64,000 bases of DNA, taken from an uncultured Pedobacter sp. (lineage in GTDB: Bacteria > Bacteroidota > Bacteroidia > Sphingobacteriales > Sphingobacteriaceae). The notes below the pieces were generated by a model. That model was not told where the DNA came from and did no database searches. It was given only the letters and a program-made list of their open reading frames with translations. Within the stretch, counting starts at the first letter, position 1, and each line of letters begins with the position of its first letter. Position numbers and translations under genes: made by a program. The stretch is taken from positions 186,001 to 250,000 of the forward strand of contig NZ_CAMLIG010000001.1 of NCBI RefSeq assembly GCF_946480185.1, read 5' to 3'. Positions 1 to 8,782 of the stretch are shown one piece after another.

Positions 1-395
1 GTTAAAGCAATACCTGCAAATAAAAAGGGAGTAAAGCGTTTCTGCCGGTATTCGAATCCGTAATCAAAAAAGTTAAACTCCAGCATGGCACCGCCCTCGG
101 TAATTGGAGAATAAAAGCTCAGGTTTCTATCTACTTCTTGTTGATATTTAGATTTTGACTCATCATCACCAATTTTTCCACGCAAAACCGAAAAGCGTAT
201 TGCCCAATAGCTGTCAATATTTCTTTTGACCACTAAACCCAAAGCCGGACTATTTAATGCTAAGTTATTATTTTGATTTAAATCTCCCATATATCCCATT
301 GCACCGCCGGTTAGGCCAACCTCCCAAGTCTGCGCAACAGCACAAGCCGTACTACCTAGAAAAAAAAGTATAAATACTTTGATAAAATGAGTCAT
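1..395 (-). CDS. DUF6089-type outer-membrane protein, N-terminal part (runs off the window)
   Basis: The reading frame starts at an ATG at 395 and is still open at base 1, so only about 131 N-terminal residues are visible. The product begins with a signal peptide (hydrophobic stretch, then ...AVAQ before the mature TWEVGLTGG). The mature part has Gly- and aromatic-rich strands typical of a small outer-membrane beta-barrel, including GAMGYMGDLN. This matches my memory of the DUF6089 family of Bacteroidota, which often sits beside NAD kinase. It lies 9 bp downstream of the NAD kinase stop and is probably co-transcribed with it. No enzymatic role can be given. Confidence 0.7.
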   Translation of the reverse strand, partial: MTHFIKVFILFFLGSTACAVAQTWEVGLTGGAMGYMGDLNQNNNLALNSPALGLVVKRNIDSYWAIRFSVLRGKIGDDESKSKYQQEVDRNLSFYSPITEGGAMLEFNFFDYGFEYRQKRFTPFLFAGIAL

Positions 396-404
396 TAAGA
401 TGGC

Positions 405-1289
405 TTAGTAATTTCTGGTATCTATACCCCAAAGCAATTTATTTCTTAACGTTGATAAATAGGTTTGATTGCTGAGCCTTACTAAATTTATATCGAAATC
501 TGCCCGTTTTAAGCGCAACTGTGTTCCTGGGCTAAATACTTCTGTTCTTGAATCACAACTTACTAAGTATTTAGGGCTTCTTCCCTCTATCTCAAAAGTA
601 AGTTCATTTTGATCAGAAAGAATTACCGGCCTTACGTTTAAGTTATGCGGAGAAATTGGTGTGATTACAAAATTGCCAGACTGCGGAAAAACAATTGGAC
701 CGCCACAACTTAGAGAATAAGCAGTTGAACCTGTTGGCGTTGCAACAATTAGCCCATCTGCCCAGTATGAGTTTAAAAATTCTCCGTTTAAATAACAGTG
801 AATAAGTATCATGGCAGAGGTATCCCGTTTCATAATGGTAAAATCATTCAACGCGAAGTTCAAATCTCCAAATAAACCAGATGAGGTTTCAACTTTTAGT
901 AATCGCCTTACATCCAATGTAAAATCCCGATTAACTAAACCTTCAATTGCACTTTTTATTCCTTCTTTGTTGATACTGGCTAAAAAACCTAATCGGCCAA
1001 AATTGATCCCAATCATTGGAATACCCGAGTCTTTAACCAGCGCAACGGTATCTAACATGGTACCGTCTCCACCTAAACTAATCATCACCTCCACTTTTTC
1101 ATCTACCAAATCCTGATGAGATTTAAAAGCATTGAAAGTTTTAGGCAAAAACAATTTATCTTTAAGGAAGTCGTAAAAATCGTGGTAAATTAGAACCTCA
1201 ACTTCACAGGATACTAAACAATCAAAAACCTGCTGAACGTATGGGATAACGGTGTTGTTAAATTGTCTCCCGTAAACACCTATTTTCAT
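405..1289 (-). CDS. nadK: NAD kinase
   Basis: The 294-residue protein has the full NAD kinase pattern: the GGDGT nucleotide motif at residues 73-77, NFGRLGFLA near 97-105, and a Gly-rich DGLIVATPTGSTAYSLS block near 178-195. It phosphorylates NAD+ to NADP+ in the cytoplasm. Length is normal for the family. The gene lies 11 bp downstream of the CBS-domain gene and 9 bp upstream of the DUF6089 gene, all on the minus strand, so an operon is likely. Confidence 0.97.
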   Translation of the reverse strand: MKIGVYGRQFNNTVIPYVQQVFDCLVSCEVEVLIYHDFYDFLKDKLFLPKTFNAFKSHQDLVDEKVEVMISLGGDGTMLDTVALVKDSGIPMIGINFGRLGFLASINKEGIKSAIEGLVNRDFTLDVRRLLKVETSSGLFGDLNFALNDFTIMKRDTSAMILIHCYLNGEFLNSYWADGLIVATPTGSTAYSLSCGGPIVFPQSGNFVITPISPHNLNVRPVILSDQNELTFEIEGRSPKYLVSCDSRTEVFSPGTQLRLKRADFDINLVRLSNQTYLSTLRNKLLWGIDTRNY

Positions 1290-1300
1290 CTGTTTATTTT

Positions 1301-1963
1301 TTAAAAGCTCAGGTAATTCATCAAAGAGTCATACCTGTCTGCATCATTTGATTTTTGATTGGTATGGTTAAAAGTAGCCAATACTACGTAATCATATCGC
1401 AAAAAGGATGCAACAATCTGCGTAATATCCACTTTATTAACTTTTAAGGTCACTGTTAGCTTGGTAGAATCTGGAAGCTCGTCCACATAAGAACTTAATA
1501 TCTGCGCATTATCTGATTCTACAATTTGCGCTATATGTGCTAAAGAATTGTCTCTATTGCTGATCTCTAAAACAATGATGCCTCCAGGATCTGCAACAGC
1601 TGTTATAGTGGCCAAATAACTTACCACGTCATTTATAACAATTGAACCCAAATAATTCATTTTATCATCAAGCACTGGCAAAACGCTCAATTTTTGAGTG
1701 TTGAGCGCTTTTATCACTTCGTAAACATGCTGGCTTTCTAAAACGTAAGGGTTAATTAATGACAGGGTGATTGCGCTAACCGGTTCCTGATGGTCAGTTT
1801 CGTCAATCAAATCATCTTCAGACAATAAACCTAGAAACTGCGACCCATTAGTGATAGGCAAATGGCAAACTCTAAATTCCGCCATATTATCTAATGCTTT
1901 CTGGATACTATCAGAAGTTTTTAGCGGAGATATTGCGGTAGATATGAGTTCACTAGCAATCAT
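1301..1963 (-). CDS. CBS-domain protein with C-terminal ACT-like domain
   Basis: This is a 220-residue soluble protein. Two CBS repeats span roughly residues 5-125 (PLKTSDSIQKALDNM; INPYVLESQHVYEVIKAL with VLPVLDDK). They are followed by an ACT-like segment from about 130 to 205 (DPGGIIVLEISNRDNSLAHIA). CBS pairs usually bind adenosine nucleotides and ACT domains usually bind amino acids, so this is probably a small-molecule sensor, but its target is unknown. The start codon overlaps the stop of the upstream hydrolase by 1 bp, which argues for translational coupling. Confidence 0.8.
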   Translation of the reverse strand: MIASELISTAISPLKTSDSIQKALDNMAEFRVCHLPITNGSQFLGLLSEDDLIDETDHQEPVSAITLSLINPYVLESQHVYEVIKALNTQKLSVLPVLDDKMNYLGSIVINDVVSYLATITAVADPGGIIVLEISNRDNSLAHIAQIVESDNAQILSSYVDELPDSTKLTVTLKVNKVDITQIVASFLRYDYVVLATFNHTNQKSNDADRYDSLMNYLSF

Positions 1964-2724
1964 TAAAGTCCTCGTTTTTTTAAGAAATCCTCTAACAACT
2001 GATTAAAAGCTTGTGGTTGCTCCATCATTGGCGCATGACCGCATTCATCAATCCAGTTTAATTCAGAGTCTGGTAAAAGTTGGTTAAATTCTATTGCAAC
2101 TTCTGGAGGCGTAATTTTATCATTTTTACCCCAAATTAACGCTACCGGAATTTTAATTTTATGCAAATCTTTTGACATGTTATGCCTGATGGCTGATTTT
2201 GCCATTGCTAAAATTCTGATGACCTTATTGCGGTTATTTACTGTTTCGTAAACATCATCAATCAGTTCTTTGGTTGCAGTTGCAGGGCTATAAAATGTAT
2301 ATTCTACTTTCTCTTTTATAAAATCATAGCTTTCTCTTTTAGGGAAAGAGCCACCAAAGGCATTTTCGTACAAACCGGAACTACCTGTTAACACCAAAGC
2401 CTTAACGTATTCCTGATGAGCCAAAGTATAAATTAAGCCAACATGCCCACCTAAGGAGTTGCCTAAAAGTGTCACCTTTTCGTATTTTTTATATTTAACA
2501 AACTTATGTACGTATTTTGAAAGTGTTTTAACACCGGTAGTTAGCAAAGGCAAATCATATATAGGAAGCATAGGGATTACCACAGTATAACGTCCTTTAA
2601 ATTGCTCAATTACATGTTCCCAATTGCTTAACGCCCCCATTAAACCATGGAGTAAAAGCAATACTTCTCCCTCACCTTCTTCAATGTAATTAAAACCGTC
2701 TTCTTCTTTAACTAAGTACTCCAT
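1963..2724 (-). CDS. alpha/beta-fold hydrolase
   Basis: The 253-residue protein has an alpha/beta hydrolase catalytic set: oxyanion-hole HGLMG at 26-30, nucleophile elbow GNSLGG with Ser90, acid Asp202 in WGKNDKITPP, and His230 in ECGHAP. The lid region around 120-165 is short. Substrate cannot be inferred. It is cytoplasmic (no signal peptide) and appears to head the hydrolase, CBS protein, nadK and DUF6089 gene run. Esterase, thioesterase or C-C hydrolase activities are all possible. Confidence 0.85.
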   Translation of the reverse strand: MEYLVKEEDGFNYIEEGEGEVLLLLHGLMGALSNWEHVIEQFKGRYTVVIPMLPIYDLPLLTTGVKTLSKYVHKFVKYKKYEKVTLLGNSLGGHVGLIYTLAHQEYVKALVLTGSSGLYENAFGGSFPKRESYDFIKEKVEYTFYSPATATKELIDDVYETVNNRNKVIRILAMAKSAIRHNMSKDLHKIKIPVALIWGKNDKITPPEVAIEFNQLLPDSELNWIDECGHAPMMEQPQAFNQLLEDFLKKRGL

Positions 2725-2850
2725 AAAATATTCAAAAGGTATTATACATTAATTGTGCTAAATTAATAGTCTGTTTTCAATTTGAGTATAAAAACTCTAC
2801 TAATTGAGAAAAAAAATATGATTTAACCTATTTAAATTAAAAAATTAGTT

Positions 2851-3297
2851 TTAAGGTAACAAAGTTTTTATAGCTGCGGAAATGGCTTTGCCATCTGCCT
2901 TGCCAGAAAGCTCTTTATTTGCAACGCCCATCACTTTTCCCATTTCCTTTACGCTGGTTACATTCAGTTTTTCTATCAGGGCTTTAATGTAGGAGGTTAA
3001 CTCCTCGTTAGACAATTGTTTTGGCAAATATTTTTCGATAACAGCGATCTCTTCTGCTTCAATTTGATAAAGATCTTCTCTGTTTTGACTTTTGTAAATT
3101 TCTGCAGATTCTTTACGTTGCTTCACTAACTTTTGCAGTACTTTAATTTCTGTGTCTTCCGTAATTTCTGACGAGGCACCTTTTTCTGTTTTAGCAACCA
3201 ATAAAGCTGCTTTAATAGCTCTTAAACTTCTTAAAGTAACCTCTTCTTTGGCCAGCATTGCTGTTTTGATATCTTGATTTATAGTGTTTTCTAACAT
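2851..3297 (-). CDS. yqeY: GatB/YqeY-domain protein
   Basis: The 148-residue protein matches the YqeY family throughout. It has LRAIKAALLVAKTEKG near the N terminus, KLVKQRKESAEIYK in the middle, AVIEKYLPKQLS, and a C-terminal GKVMGVANKELSGKADGKAIS block. The family resembles the tail domain of the GatB amidotransferase subunit and may bind tRNA, but no reaction is established. It is preceded by about 95 bp containing short degenerate repeats after the SDR gene. Confidence 0.9.
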   Translation of the reverse strand: MLENTINQDIKTAMLAKEEVTLRSLRAIKAALLVAKTEKGASSEITEDTEIKVLQKLVKQRKESAEIYKSQNREDLYQIEAEEIAVIEKYLPKQLSNEELTSYIKALIEKLNVTSVKEMGKVMGVANKELSGKADGKAISAAIKTLLP

Positions 3298-3368
3298 GAT
3301 TTTAATTTTGAATGAGTGAGTTTTGAATGAGTGAATGATAGAATTTTGACTGAGAGAATTATTAGATG

Positions 3369-3395
3369 ACTAATGAACCAATGACTAATCAACTA
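3369..3395 (-). repeat. dispersed 27-bp repeat that includes the SDR stop codon
   Basis: Read on the minus strand this is TAG TTG ATT AGT CAT TGG followed by TTCATTAGT. The first three bases are the stop codon of the SDR gene. It matches 26 of 27 positions with 55964-55990, where the first three bases are again the stop codon (of the GNAT gene). Both copies have the same orientation relative to the gene they terminate. Confidence 0.75.
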
Positions 3396-4160
3396 CTCCT
3401 TATCCCAATAAAAAGCAGATGCTTGAACGGTTGGCATAATTACCAGATCATTGATATTGACATGCGGTGGTCTGCTGGTGGCAAAAAATATAGTTTCGGC
3501 AATGTCCTTTGCAAGTAAAGGCTGGTAACCTTCATACACTTTTTTTGCTTTCTCTTTATCACCATGAAAACGCACTTCAGAAAATTCTGTCTCAACTGCA
3601 CCCGGATGTACCGCCGTAACTCTAATCTTTTGTTTCAATAGATCTATGCGCATGGCTTTACTTAATGCGTCTACCGCATGTTTTGTAGCGCAGTAAACAT
3701 TTCCGTTTGCATAAACTTCTTTTCCGGCAATTGAGCCTAAATTAACGATATGACCTTTTTTGTTTTCGATCATCCAATTGGAAACAATTTTAGAAACGTA
3801 AAGCAGTCCTTTAATATTAGTATCAATCATGGTTTCCCAATCATTTAAATCTGCGTTTTGAAGAGCATCAAATCCTTGACTTAAACCAGCATTATTGATT
3901 AGAACATCTACTTTTTTAAATTTTTCGGGGATTCCGTTAAGGTGCTCAATTACCACGGCTTTATCTCTTACATCAAAATTTAAGGCGAGCACTTCTATTT
4001 TAAATTTGCTCTCCAACTTTTCCTTAAGCTTCTTCAAACGATCTGCTCGCCTACCTGTAATAATCAAATTGAAGCCGTTTTCTGCATAAATATTGGCACA
4101 AGCTTCGCCAATTCCGGCTGTCGCACCGGTTATAAGTACTATTTTTGAATCTCCTGACAT
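3393..4160 (-). CDS. short-chain dehydrogenase/reductase (YdfG-like)
   Basis: This 255-residue classical SDR has the cofactor motif TGATAGIG at 11-18, the structural NNAG at 89-92 and a catalytic set of Ser143, Tyr156 and Lys160 (YCATK). The tail with HPGAVETEF resembles NADP-dependent 3-hydroxy acid dehydrogenases of the YdfG group, so oxidation of serine or similar 3-hydroxy acids is a reasonable guess, not shown. The stop codon is embedded in a dispersed repeat. Confidence 0.88.
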   Translation of the reverse strand: MSGDSKIVLITGATAGIGEACANIYAENGFNLIITGRRADRLKKLKEKLESKFKIEVLALNFDVRDKAVVIEHLNGIPEKFKKVDVLINNAGLSQGFDALQNADLNDWETMIDTNIKGLLYVSKIVSNWMIENKKGHIVNLGSIAGKEVYANGNVYCATKHAVDALSKAMRIDLLKQKIRVTAVHPGAVETEFSEVRFHGDKEKAKKVYEGYQPLLAKDIAETIFFATSRPPHVNINDLVIMPTVQASAFYWDKE

Positions 4161-4242
4161 GTTGTGAATTTATGAAATTTATACGGAAGCATCAGTAAAA
4201 AATTGTTTCAATACCACTCTATTAAAAGTGTAAGCGAGGATT

Positions 4243-4521
4243 TTATTTATCACCATAGTGGCCCCATGTAGAAAGCACTAATACCGTTACCACTTCTTCT
4301 TCAATTTGGTAAACTAAGCGGTGCTTACTGGAAATCCTTCTGGACCATGTTGTAGTTTCATGGAATTTTAAGCGTTCTGGTTTACCTGTACCAGAAGTAG
4401 GGTGTTCTTCTAATTCATCTAAAAGCAAATAAATCTTTTTTAATAATTTCTTGTCGCCCGATTTTTCAATTTTTTTAACATCCAGTTCTGCATCAAACGT
4501 TAAAGCTACTTTGTATTTCAT
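4243..4521 (-). CDS. YoeB/RelE-superfamily mRNA interferase toxin
   Basis: The 92-residue basic protein has the small toxin fold signature: an N-terminal helix pair with KKIEKSGDKKLLKKI, a P-T-SGTGKPERLK turn, WSRRISSKHRLVY and a C-terminal LSTWGHYGDK. This layout matches Txe/YoeB toxins, which cleave mRNA at the ribosome. It overlaps the upstream antitoxin gene by 4 bp (ATGA), the usual coupled antitoxin-toxin order. Confidence 0.85.
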   Translation of the reverse strand: MKYKVALTFDAELDVKKIEKSGDKKLLKKIYLLLDELEEHPTSGTGKPERLKFHETTTWSRRISSKHRLVYQIEEEVVTVLVLSTWGHYGDK

Positions 4522-4745
4522 AAAATACTTTTAAAGAGTTCTGCCTTAAACTCCGGAGTAAGTTCATGCACTTCTCCTCTTTTGGCTTGCTCTTTAGCTC
4601 TATCAATTTTTGCAAAAAACTCTTCTTTGCTCATTTCTGTTTCATCAGGTTCCACCTTAAAACGAACTTTCATTTCGGCAAACAAAGATTCTAATAAAGA
4701 TTTCTGTTTTTCGTTTTTTGGATAAATAGTTATACTTTCCATCAT
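4518..4745 (-). CDS. small antitoxin (DUF2683-like) of the YoeB-like pair
   Basis: I chose the ATG at 4745 (MMESITIYPKNEKQ), giving 75 residues. A longer frame opens at 4790, but its first codons would contain the TATATTTG promoter element at 4772-4779, so the shorter start is favoured. The N terminus resembles the short beta-strand start of DUF2683 proteins. The C-terminal half is charged (KEEFFAKIDRAKEQAKRGE), as expected for a toxin-binding helix. It would neutralise the toxin and probably repress its own operon. Confidence 0.75.
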   Translation of the reverse strand: MMESITIYPKNEKQKSLLESLFAEMKVRFKVEPDETEMSKEEFFAKIDRAKEQAKRGEVHELTPEFKAELFKSIL

Positions 4746-4771
4746 TTTAAAATTTAATTGCGTGGTATAAA

Positions 4772-4779
4772 CAAATATA
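4772..4779 (-). promoter_or_regulatory. -7 element of the toxin-antitoxin operon
   Basis: A perfect TATATTTG lies 26 bp before the antitoxin ATG. No convincing -33 TTTG was found at the normal spacing, so confidence is moderate. Confidence 0.45.
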
Positions 4780-4875
4780 AGAAAATACAAAATATTATCA
4801 GATAATCCATTTATTATAACAGACTTTTAACAATATAATCCTAGTAGCGTTGTTTTTTTAATTTAAATAGAAGCC

Positions 4876-5637
4876 CTATTCAAAATATAAACTAAAAACA
4901 AAGTTTCGCAGGAATAATTTGTCTATCGGGCTTGAGTAAGGATGATCCTCCCTTAACAAAACGCTTTTTACGGAATTACTTAACTTAATCTCTGGTGATA
5001 GTTTAAAATATTCGAAATATAAGTCGAAACCTATTCCAACATCATAAGATAAAATACCTTTTGTGTTTTTCAGCTGTTTCTGTATAGCAATATCTCCTGC
5101 ATCATCCGCATTCTTTTTTGCACCGATATCAATACCATATTTTACACCTGCCAAAATATAGGCTCTAAAATTATTTCTTCGGTCCGACTTTAATTTTATA
5201 CCCAGCGGAAAATCAAACATCGTGGAGTTGACGGTTCTTCGGGTAAAGCCATCTGGGGATTTAACATTATGCCTGTCATATTGTGCGCTATCGGTAAACT
5301 GATAATCAATAATTCTATCCGCAAAAACAAAAACGGGGGTAAATCTTAAATTTACATTTGGTGTGATGTATAAATCGGAAACAAAACCAATCCCAAAACC
5401 TGGATTTTGAATGGAACGGATGCTCTTTAGTCCCTTAGTAACAGCTACTCCATTTTCTAAAAAAGGGGCTTGCCAATTTGCAAATTTCTGGATTTTATAC
5501 TCGGAACTAATGTACTGGAAACCGAAACCAAAATGTAGATTCTGATCATCAACTCCACCGCCATAATTACCTTGAGCAAAGGTGTTTAAAGATAAAATTG
5601 AAATAATAAAACAAATAAATGTTTTTATTTTGATCAT
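4876..5637 (-). CDS. porT: PorT-type outer-membrane beta-barrel protein (type IX secretion)
   Basis: This is a 253-residue protein with a signal peptide (residues 1-21, ending TFAQ). It continues with alternating beta-strands and a terminal aromatic residue (FSLYFE), as in outer-membrane barrels. The LKSIRSIQNPGFGIGFVSDLYITPNVNLRFTP region matches PorT, a component needed for type IX secretion in gliding or secreting Bacteroidota. Its position directly after ubiE, with a 4-bp overlap, is the common Bacteroidota arrangement. The assignment rests on recognised motifs and this neighbour. Confidence 0.8.
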   Translation of the reverse strand: MIKIKTFICFIISILSLNTFAQGNYGGGVDDQNLHFGFGFQYISSEYKIQKFANWQAPFLENGVAVTKGLKSIRSIQNPGFGIGFVSDLYITPNVNLRFTPVFVFADRIIDYQFTDSAQYDRHNVKSPDGFTRRTVNSTMFDFPLGIKLKSDRRNNFRAYILAGVKYGIDIGAKKNADDAGDIAIQKQLKNTKGILSYDVGIGFDLYFEYFKLSPEIKLSNSVKSVLLREDHPYSSPIDKLFLRNFVFSLYFE

Positions 5638-6368
5638 TTAATGCCCGTGTATATAGAACAAATTCCAAACGCTAAGGGACGGCATTTGGTATTTTTGTAA
5701 CCCACTTTATCCATTAAATTCGTAAATACATTTCCATCAGGAAAAGCATTTACGGACTCGGGCAGGTAAGAATAAGCACTAGCATCTTTAGAAAAAACTT
5801 TTCCAATACTTGGCGTTACGTAGTGGAAGTAAAAATTATAAAGTTGTTTTACAGGGAATACTTTGGGTTTCGAGAACTCTAGGATCACCACTTTTCCGCC
5901 TGGTTTTAAAACACGAAGCATATCCGCAATACCTTTCTCCAAGTTCTCAAAATTTCTTACGCCATAAGCCACCGTAATGGCATCAAAGCTGTCATCTTCA
6001 AAAAGTAACTTCTCAGAATCACCCAACCTTACCTCAAAAACATCTGACTTTTTACGTTTGATGATTTTCTCTCTCGCCACAGCAAGCATCCCTTCCGAAA
6101 TATCTACACCTACTATTTTCGCTGGTTTTAAAATCTCCAAAGCCTCAAAAGCGAAATCTCCAGTACCCGTAGCAACATCTAAAATGGTTTGTGGCTTGTT
6201 TTTCAAAAGTTCTTTAATGGCCATCTTTCGCCAGATGATATCAATCCCAAGTGACATAAAATGGTTTAAAAAATCGTAGGTTTTTGAAATATTATTGAAC
6301 ATGGTGGCCACCTGTTCTTTTTTGGCAACCTTTTGATCTTTGTAAGGTGTAACGTTTTCTGACATCAT
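5634..6368 (-). CDS. ubiE: demethylmenaquinone methyltransferase
   Basis: This 244-residue SAM-dependent methyltransferase has ILDVATGTGDFAFE as motif I, IVGVDISEGML as motif II, and the UbiE/MenG signatures YDFLNHFMSLGIDIIWR near the N terminus and AYGVRNFENLEKG. It methylates demethylmenaquinone to menaquinone. Two consecutive ATGs (6368 and 6365) could start it. A TATCTTTG promoter element ends only 5 nt before the first, so the mRNA is probably leaderless or nearly so. Confidence 0.95.
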   Translation of the reverse strand: MMSENVTPYKDQKVAKKEQVATMFNNISKTYDFLNHFMSLGIDIIWRKMAIKELLKNKPQTILDVATGTGDFAFEALEILKPAKIVGVDISEGMLAVAREKIIKRKKSDVFEVRLGDSEKLLFEDDSFDAITVAYGVRNFENLEKGIADMLRVLKPGGKVVILEFSKPKVFPVKQLYNFYFHYVTPSIGKVFSKDASAYSYLPESVNAFPDGNVFTNLMDKVGYKNTKCRPLAFGICSIYTGIK

Positions 6369-6373
6369 TTGTG

Positions 6374-6381
6374 CAAAGATA
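6374..6381 (-). promoter_or_regulatory. -7 element of ubiE
   Basis: A perfect TATCTTTG on the minus strand ends 5 nt before the first ATG of ubiE. Transcription starting about 5-7 nt downstream would begin at or inside the start codon. Confidence 0.6.
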
Positions 6382-6508
6382 ATTTTATTTTAACAAGCTT
6401 TTGGACTTAAAGCAAAAAGCTTATTTACGAGCAACAAGATGAAAGAGAAATTGTTTTTAATTATTATCAGGACTTATTTTCGTGGTAATGAGTACGGAAA
6501 CCTTTTGT

Positions 6509-6545
6509 GAGATGTTTCACTATCGTTCAACATGACGAACATCTC
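6509..6545 (-). repeat. intergenic inverted repeat (dispersed-type)
   Basis: GAGATGTT at 6509-6516 pairs with AACATCTC at 6538-6545 around an inner GTTCAACATGAC. This wording resembles the small GATG...CAACATGAC repeats scattered in Bacteroidota genomes. Only one copy is in this window, so the repeat status is from memory. The rest of the 6369-6584 gap shows no gene. Confidence 0.4.
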
Positions 6546-6584
6546 TAAACTAAACAACAATGATTATCAAAAAGAGAAGTCTTT

Positions 6585-7427
6585 TTACTTTGACTTTTTT
6601 TGATCTTCTTCTAAGACATCGCACCATACAAACTTATCCGTCATAATTCCACGCGGATGTTCTGCGTTTATTTTAAAACCAAACCAGTTTTTAGGTGCGT
6701 AAACGGTGTTTTTTTTGGGGCTTAAGTACGATGCCCACCATGCAAAAGTACTGTTGGAGATGATGCTAATATCGGCGTTCTGAATCAGTTGAAAATCAAT
6801 AATTTCATTGTTATCAGAAAAAATATAATTCTCCTGCCGCGGAAAAACTTCTTTTACGTGTTTAATATCATCGCTCACAAAAATCACTTTATAATCCTGC
6901 AAGTTTTCTATCGCGTTTAAACGCTTTTTAAAATAAGCCATCGGCAAAGAAATATCCCGCTTTCTCCGCTCTCCGTAATTCATATAATCGGTACGGCGGA
7001 TATGCACCACCACTATTTTATTTTCGCGGTAAAGCTTTCCGTATAAATGCTCAAATTCTGTTTGGTACTGCTGTTTGATATTGAAAATCGGTTTTTCGTG
7101 AAGTTGCTTGTAATAATAATCCGACTGGAAATAACCTACATAAACCGACCAGTTTTTTATCGGAAATTCTTTAGGTATAATCCAATTATGGATGTAAACC
7201 TGTTTAAGTTTTAACAGCAAAGGCAAAATTCTGGTAATTGCAGAATAGGGTTTGGACGCTAGCAACAAATTATCTTTACCTTCTAACTCAAAATATTTTT
7301 CAATATAAGCATGGTGTGGATTGATAAAAAAAACGGTTTTATTAGGTTTACGCTGTTTTACATATTTTAAAAACACATATTGAAATAGTTGGTTACCCAA
7401 ACGTCCGTCAAACTTTACCCCAATCAT
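6585..7427 (-). CDS. GT11 alpha-1,2-fucosyltransferase
   Basis: The 280-residue protein starts with the GT11 signature FDGRLGNQLFQYVFLKY. It carries the GDP-fucose-binding VHIRRTDYM motif near residue 141 and the C-terminal SNSTFAWWASYLSP block. These enzymes add fucose in alpha-1,2 linkage to galactose of surface glycans. The gene is last in the minus-strand glycan cluster, overlapping the flippase gene by 4 bp. Linkage and acceptor are inferred from the family only. Confidence 0.9.
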   Translation of the reverse strand: MIGVKFDGRLGNQLFQYVFLKYVKQRKPNKTVFFINPHHAYIEKYFELEGKDNLLLASKPYSAITRILPLLLKLKQVYIHNWIIPKEFPIKNWSVYVGYFQSDYYYKQLHEKPIFNIKQQYQTEFEHLYGKLYRENKIVVVHIRRTDYMNYGERRKRDISLPMAYFKKRLNAIENLQDYKVIFVSDDIKHVKEVFPRQENYIFSDNNEIIDFQLIQNADISIISNSTFAWWASYLSPKKNTVYAPKNWFGFKINAEHPRGIMTDKFVWCDVLEEDQKKSK

Positions 7428-8779
7428 GATTTTTTTCTGATTTTAAATTTCACAATCTGTGGCTTTACAAATTGCAGATAAAATTCTGGATAAAACCTGT
7501 AGGCATAAACAAAAGTATGATAAAATTTAACGCCTAACTCTTTCCGTAAAATGTATTGCCCAATGATAAACCCAATTACGTTTGATGCCAAAGTTGCATA
7601 AGCCGCACCCAAAACACCTATATGTAAAATAAAAAAGTAGTTTAAAGTTAAGTTGAGTATTGCCGTTACAACAACAATGTAAAATGTGGTTTTTGTTTTC
7701 CCGATGGAATCTAATATAATCCCAAATTGCCTTCCAAATGGGATTAACAGCGTATATAATAACGTAACCCGAAGCAATGGAACCGCATCTGTATATTTTT
7801 CGCCGGCCAGCAGGTAAAGCACAAAACTCGGGAAAATATAAATAAAAATTAATCCTGGAATTAAAATTGCTAAAATGGTTCCAACAGATTTTTCATAAAG
7901 ATATTTGATAGCCTCTTTCCCTTCTGTTTCTATCCGTTTTGCACTTTGCGGAAATACGATATTGGCAACCGCACTTGTTGGGATATCTATTAAGTTTACA
8001 ATTTTTACCGCTACGTTAAATACACCCGAAGCGCTTGGAGAAATGATACTAGACAGCATCATTTGATCAACACTGCCAGAAAGAATAGAACTAATGGATG
8101 TACCAAAAGCATATTTCCCGTAATTAAACAGCTTTAACATCCATGTTTTATAAATGCCAATAGCAAAATTTAAAAAAGGTTTGGTGTAAAAAAAAGCGAT
8201 CAGCATGGCTATTACCGAACCTATAATTTGAACCAAAACTAAATGGGTAAGTTGGATATTAATTTTAAGAACATAACAATAAAGCACATACACAAAGTAA
8301 ACCGCCTGAAAAACAGTGTTTGAAACAAATACGCCTTTAAATTTAAAGTTAGCCTGTTCTATACAATTAAACTGAGTTAAAAAGCCATTCAAAACGTACA
8401 CAATATTGAAAAGATAAAATAGATTAACCAGTTCTGGTGAATTTAATATTTTAGCTAAAACTGCGCCTAATGAAAGGTTTAAAACCACAATTGCAAAAGT
8501 AATCAGTAAATTAACAGTTAATGCGGCCGACATGACCTTGGGCTTTTCTTCTTTACTAGCGCCAGATAAAAATTTAATTAACGCATTTCTGATTAAACCG
8601 TCTCTAAAAATATTTAAAATGGTGATGGTAGTCATGTAAACTGTCCAAACTCCATAATCATGTTCAGAAAGACCACGTACCAAAAAGAAAAAACTGCCAA
8701 AACCGAATAAAACGCTAGCCATATTCTGGAAAACGTTAATCAATCCCGACTTTAACCAGTAATTCCCCTCTCCTTTCAT
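7424..8779 (-). CDS. polysaccharide flippase (Wzx/MATE-like)
   Basis: The 451-residue integral membrane protein has about 12-14 hydrophobic segments and the N-terminal YGVWTVYMTTITILNIFRDGLIR pattern seen in oligosaccharide flippases. It also has a mid-protein DQMMLSSIISPSASGVFNVAVKI segment. It should move lipid-linked glycan units across the inner membrane. It sits between a fucosyltransferase and other glycan genes. The tail is basic (KFKIRKKS). Confidence 0.85.
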   Translation of the reverse strand: MKGEGNYWLKSGLINVFQNMASVLFGFGSFFFLVRGLSEHDYGVWTVYMTTITILNIFRDGLIRNALIKFLSGASKEEKPKVMSAALTVNLLITFAIVVLNLSLGAVLAKILNSPELVNLFYLFNIVYVLNGFLTQFNCIEQANFKFKGVFVSNTVFQAVYFVYVLYCYVLKINIQLTHLVLVQIIGSVIAMLIAFFYTKPFLNFAIGIYKTWMLKLFNYGKYAFGTSISSILSGSVDQMMLSSIISPSASGVFNVAVKIVNLIDIPTSAVANIVFPQSAKRIETEGKEAIKYLYEKSVGTILAILIPGLIFIYIFPSFVLYLLAGEKYTDAVPLLRVTLLYTLLIPFGRQFGIILDSIGKTKTTFYIVVVTAILNLTLNYFFILHIGVLGAAYATLASNVIGFIIGQYILRKELGVKFYHTFVYAYRFYPEFYLQFVKPQIVKFKIRKKS

Positions 8780-8782
8780 AGT

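Noticed and set aside
811..1116. Plus-strand frame inside the NAD kinase gene
   Set aside because: Shadow of a confidently identified gene on the other strand; Ser/Lys-rich with no motif.
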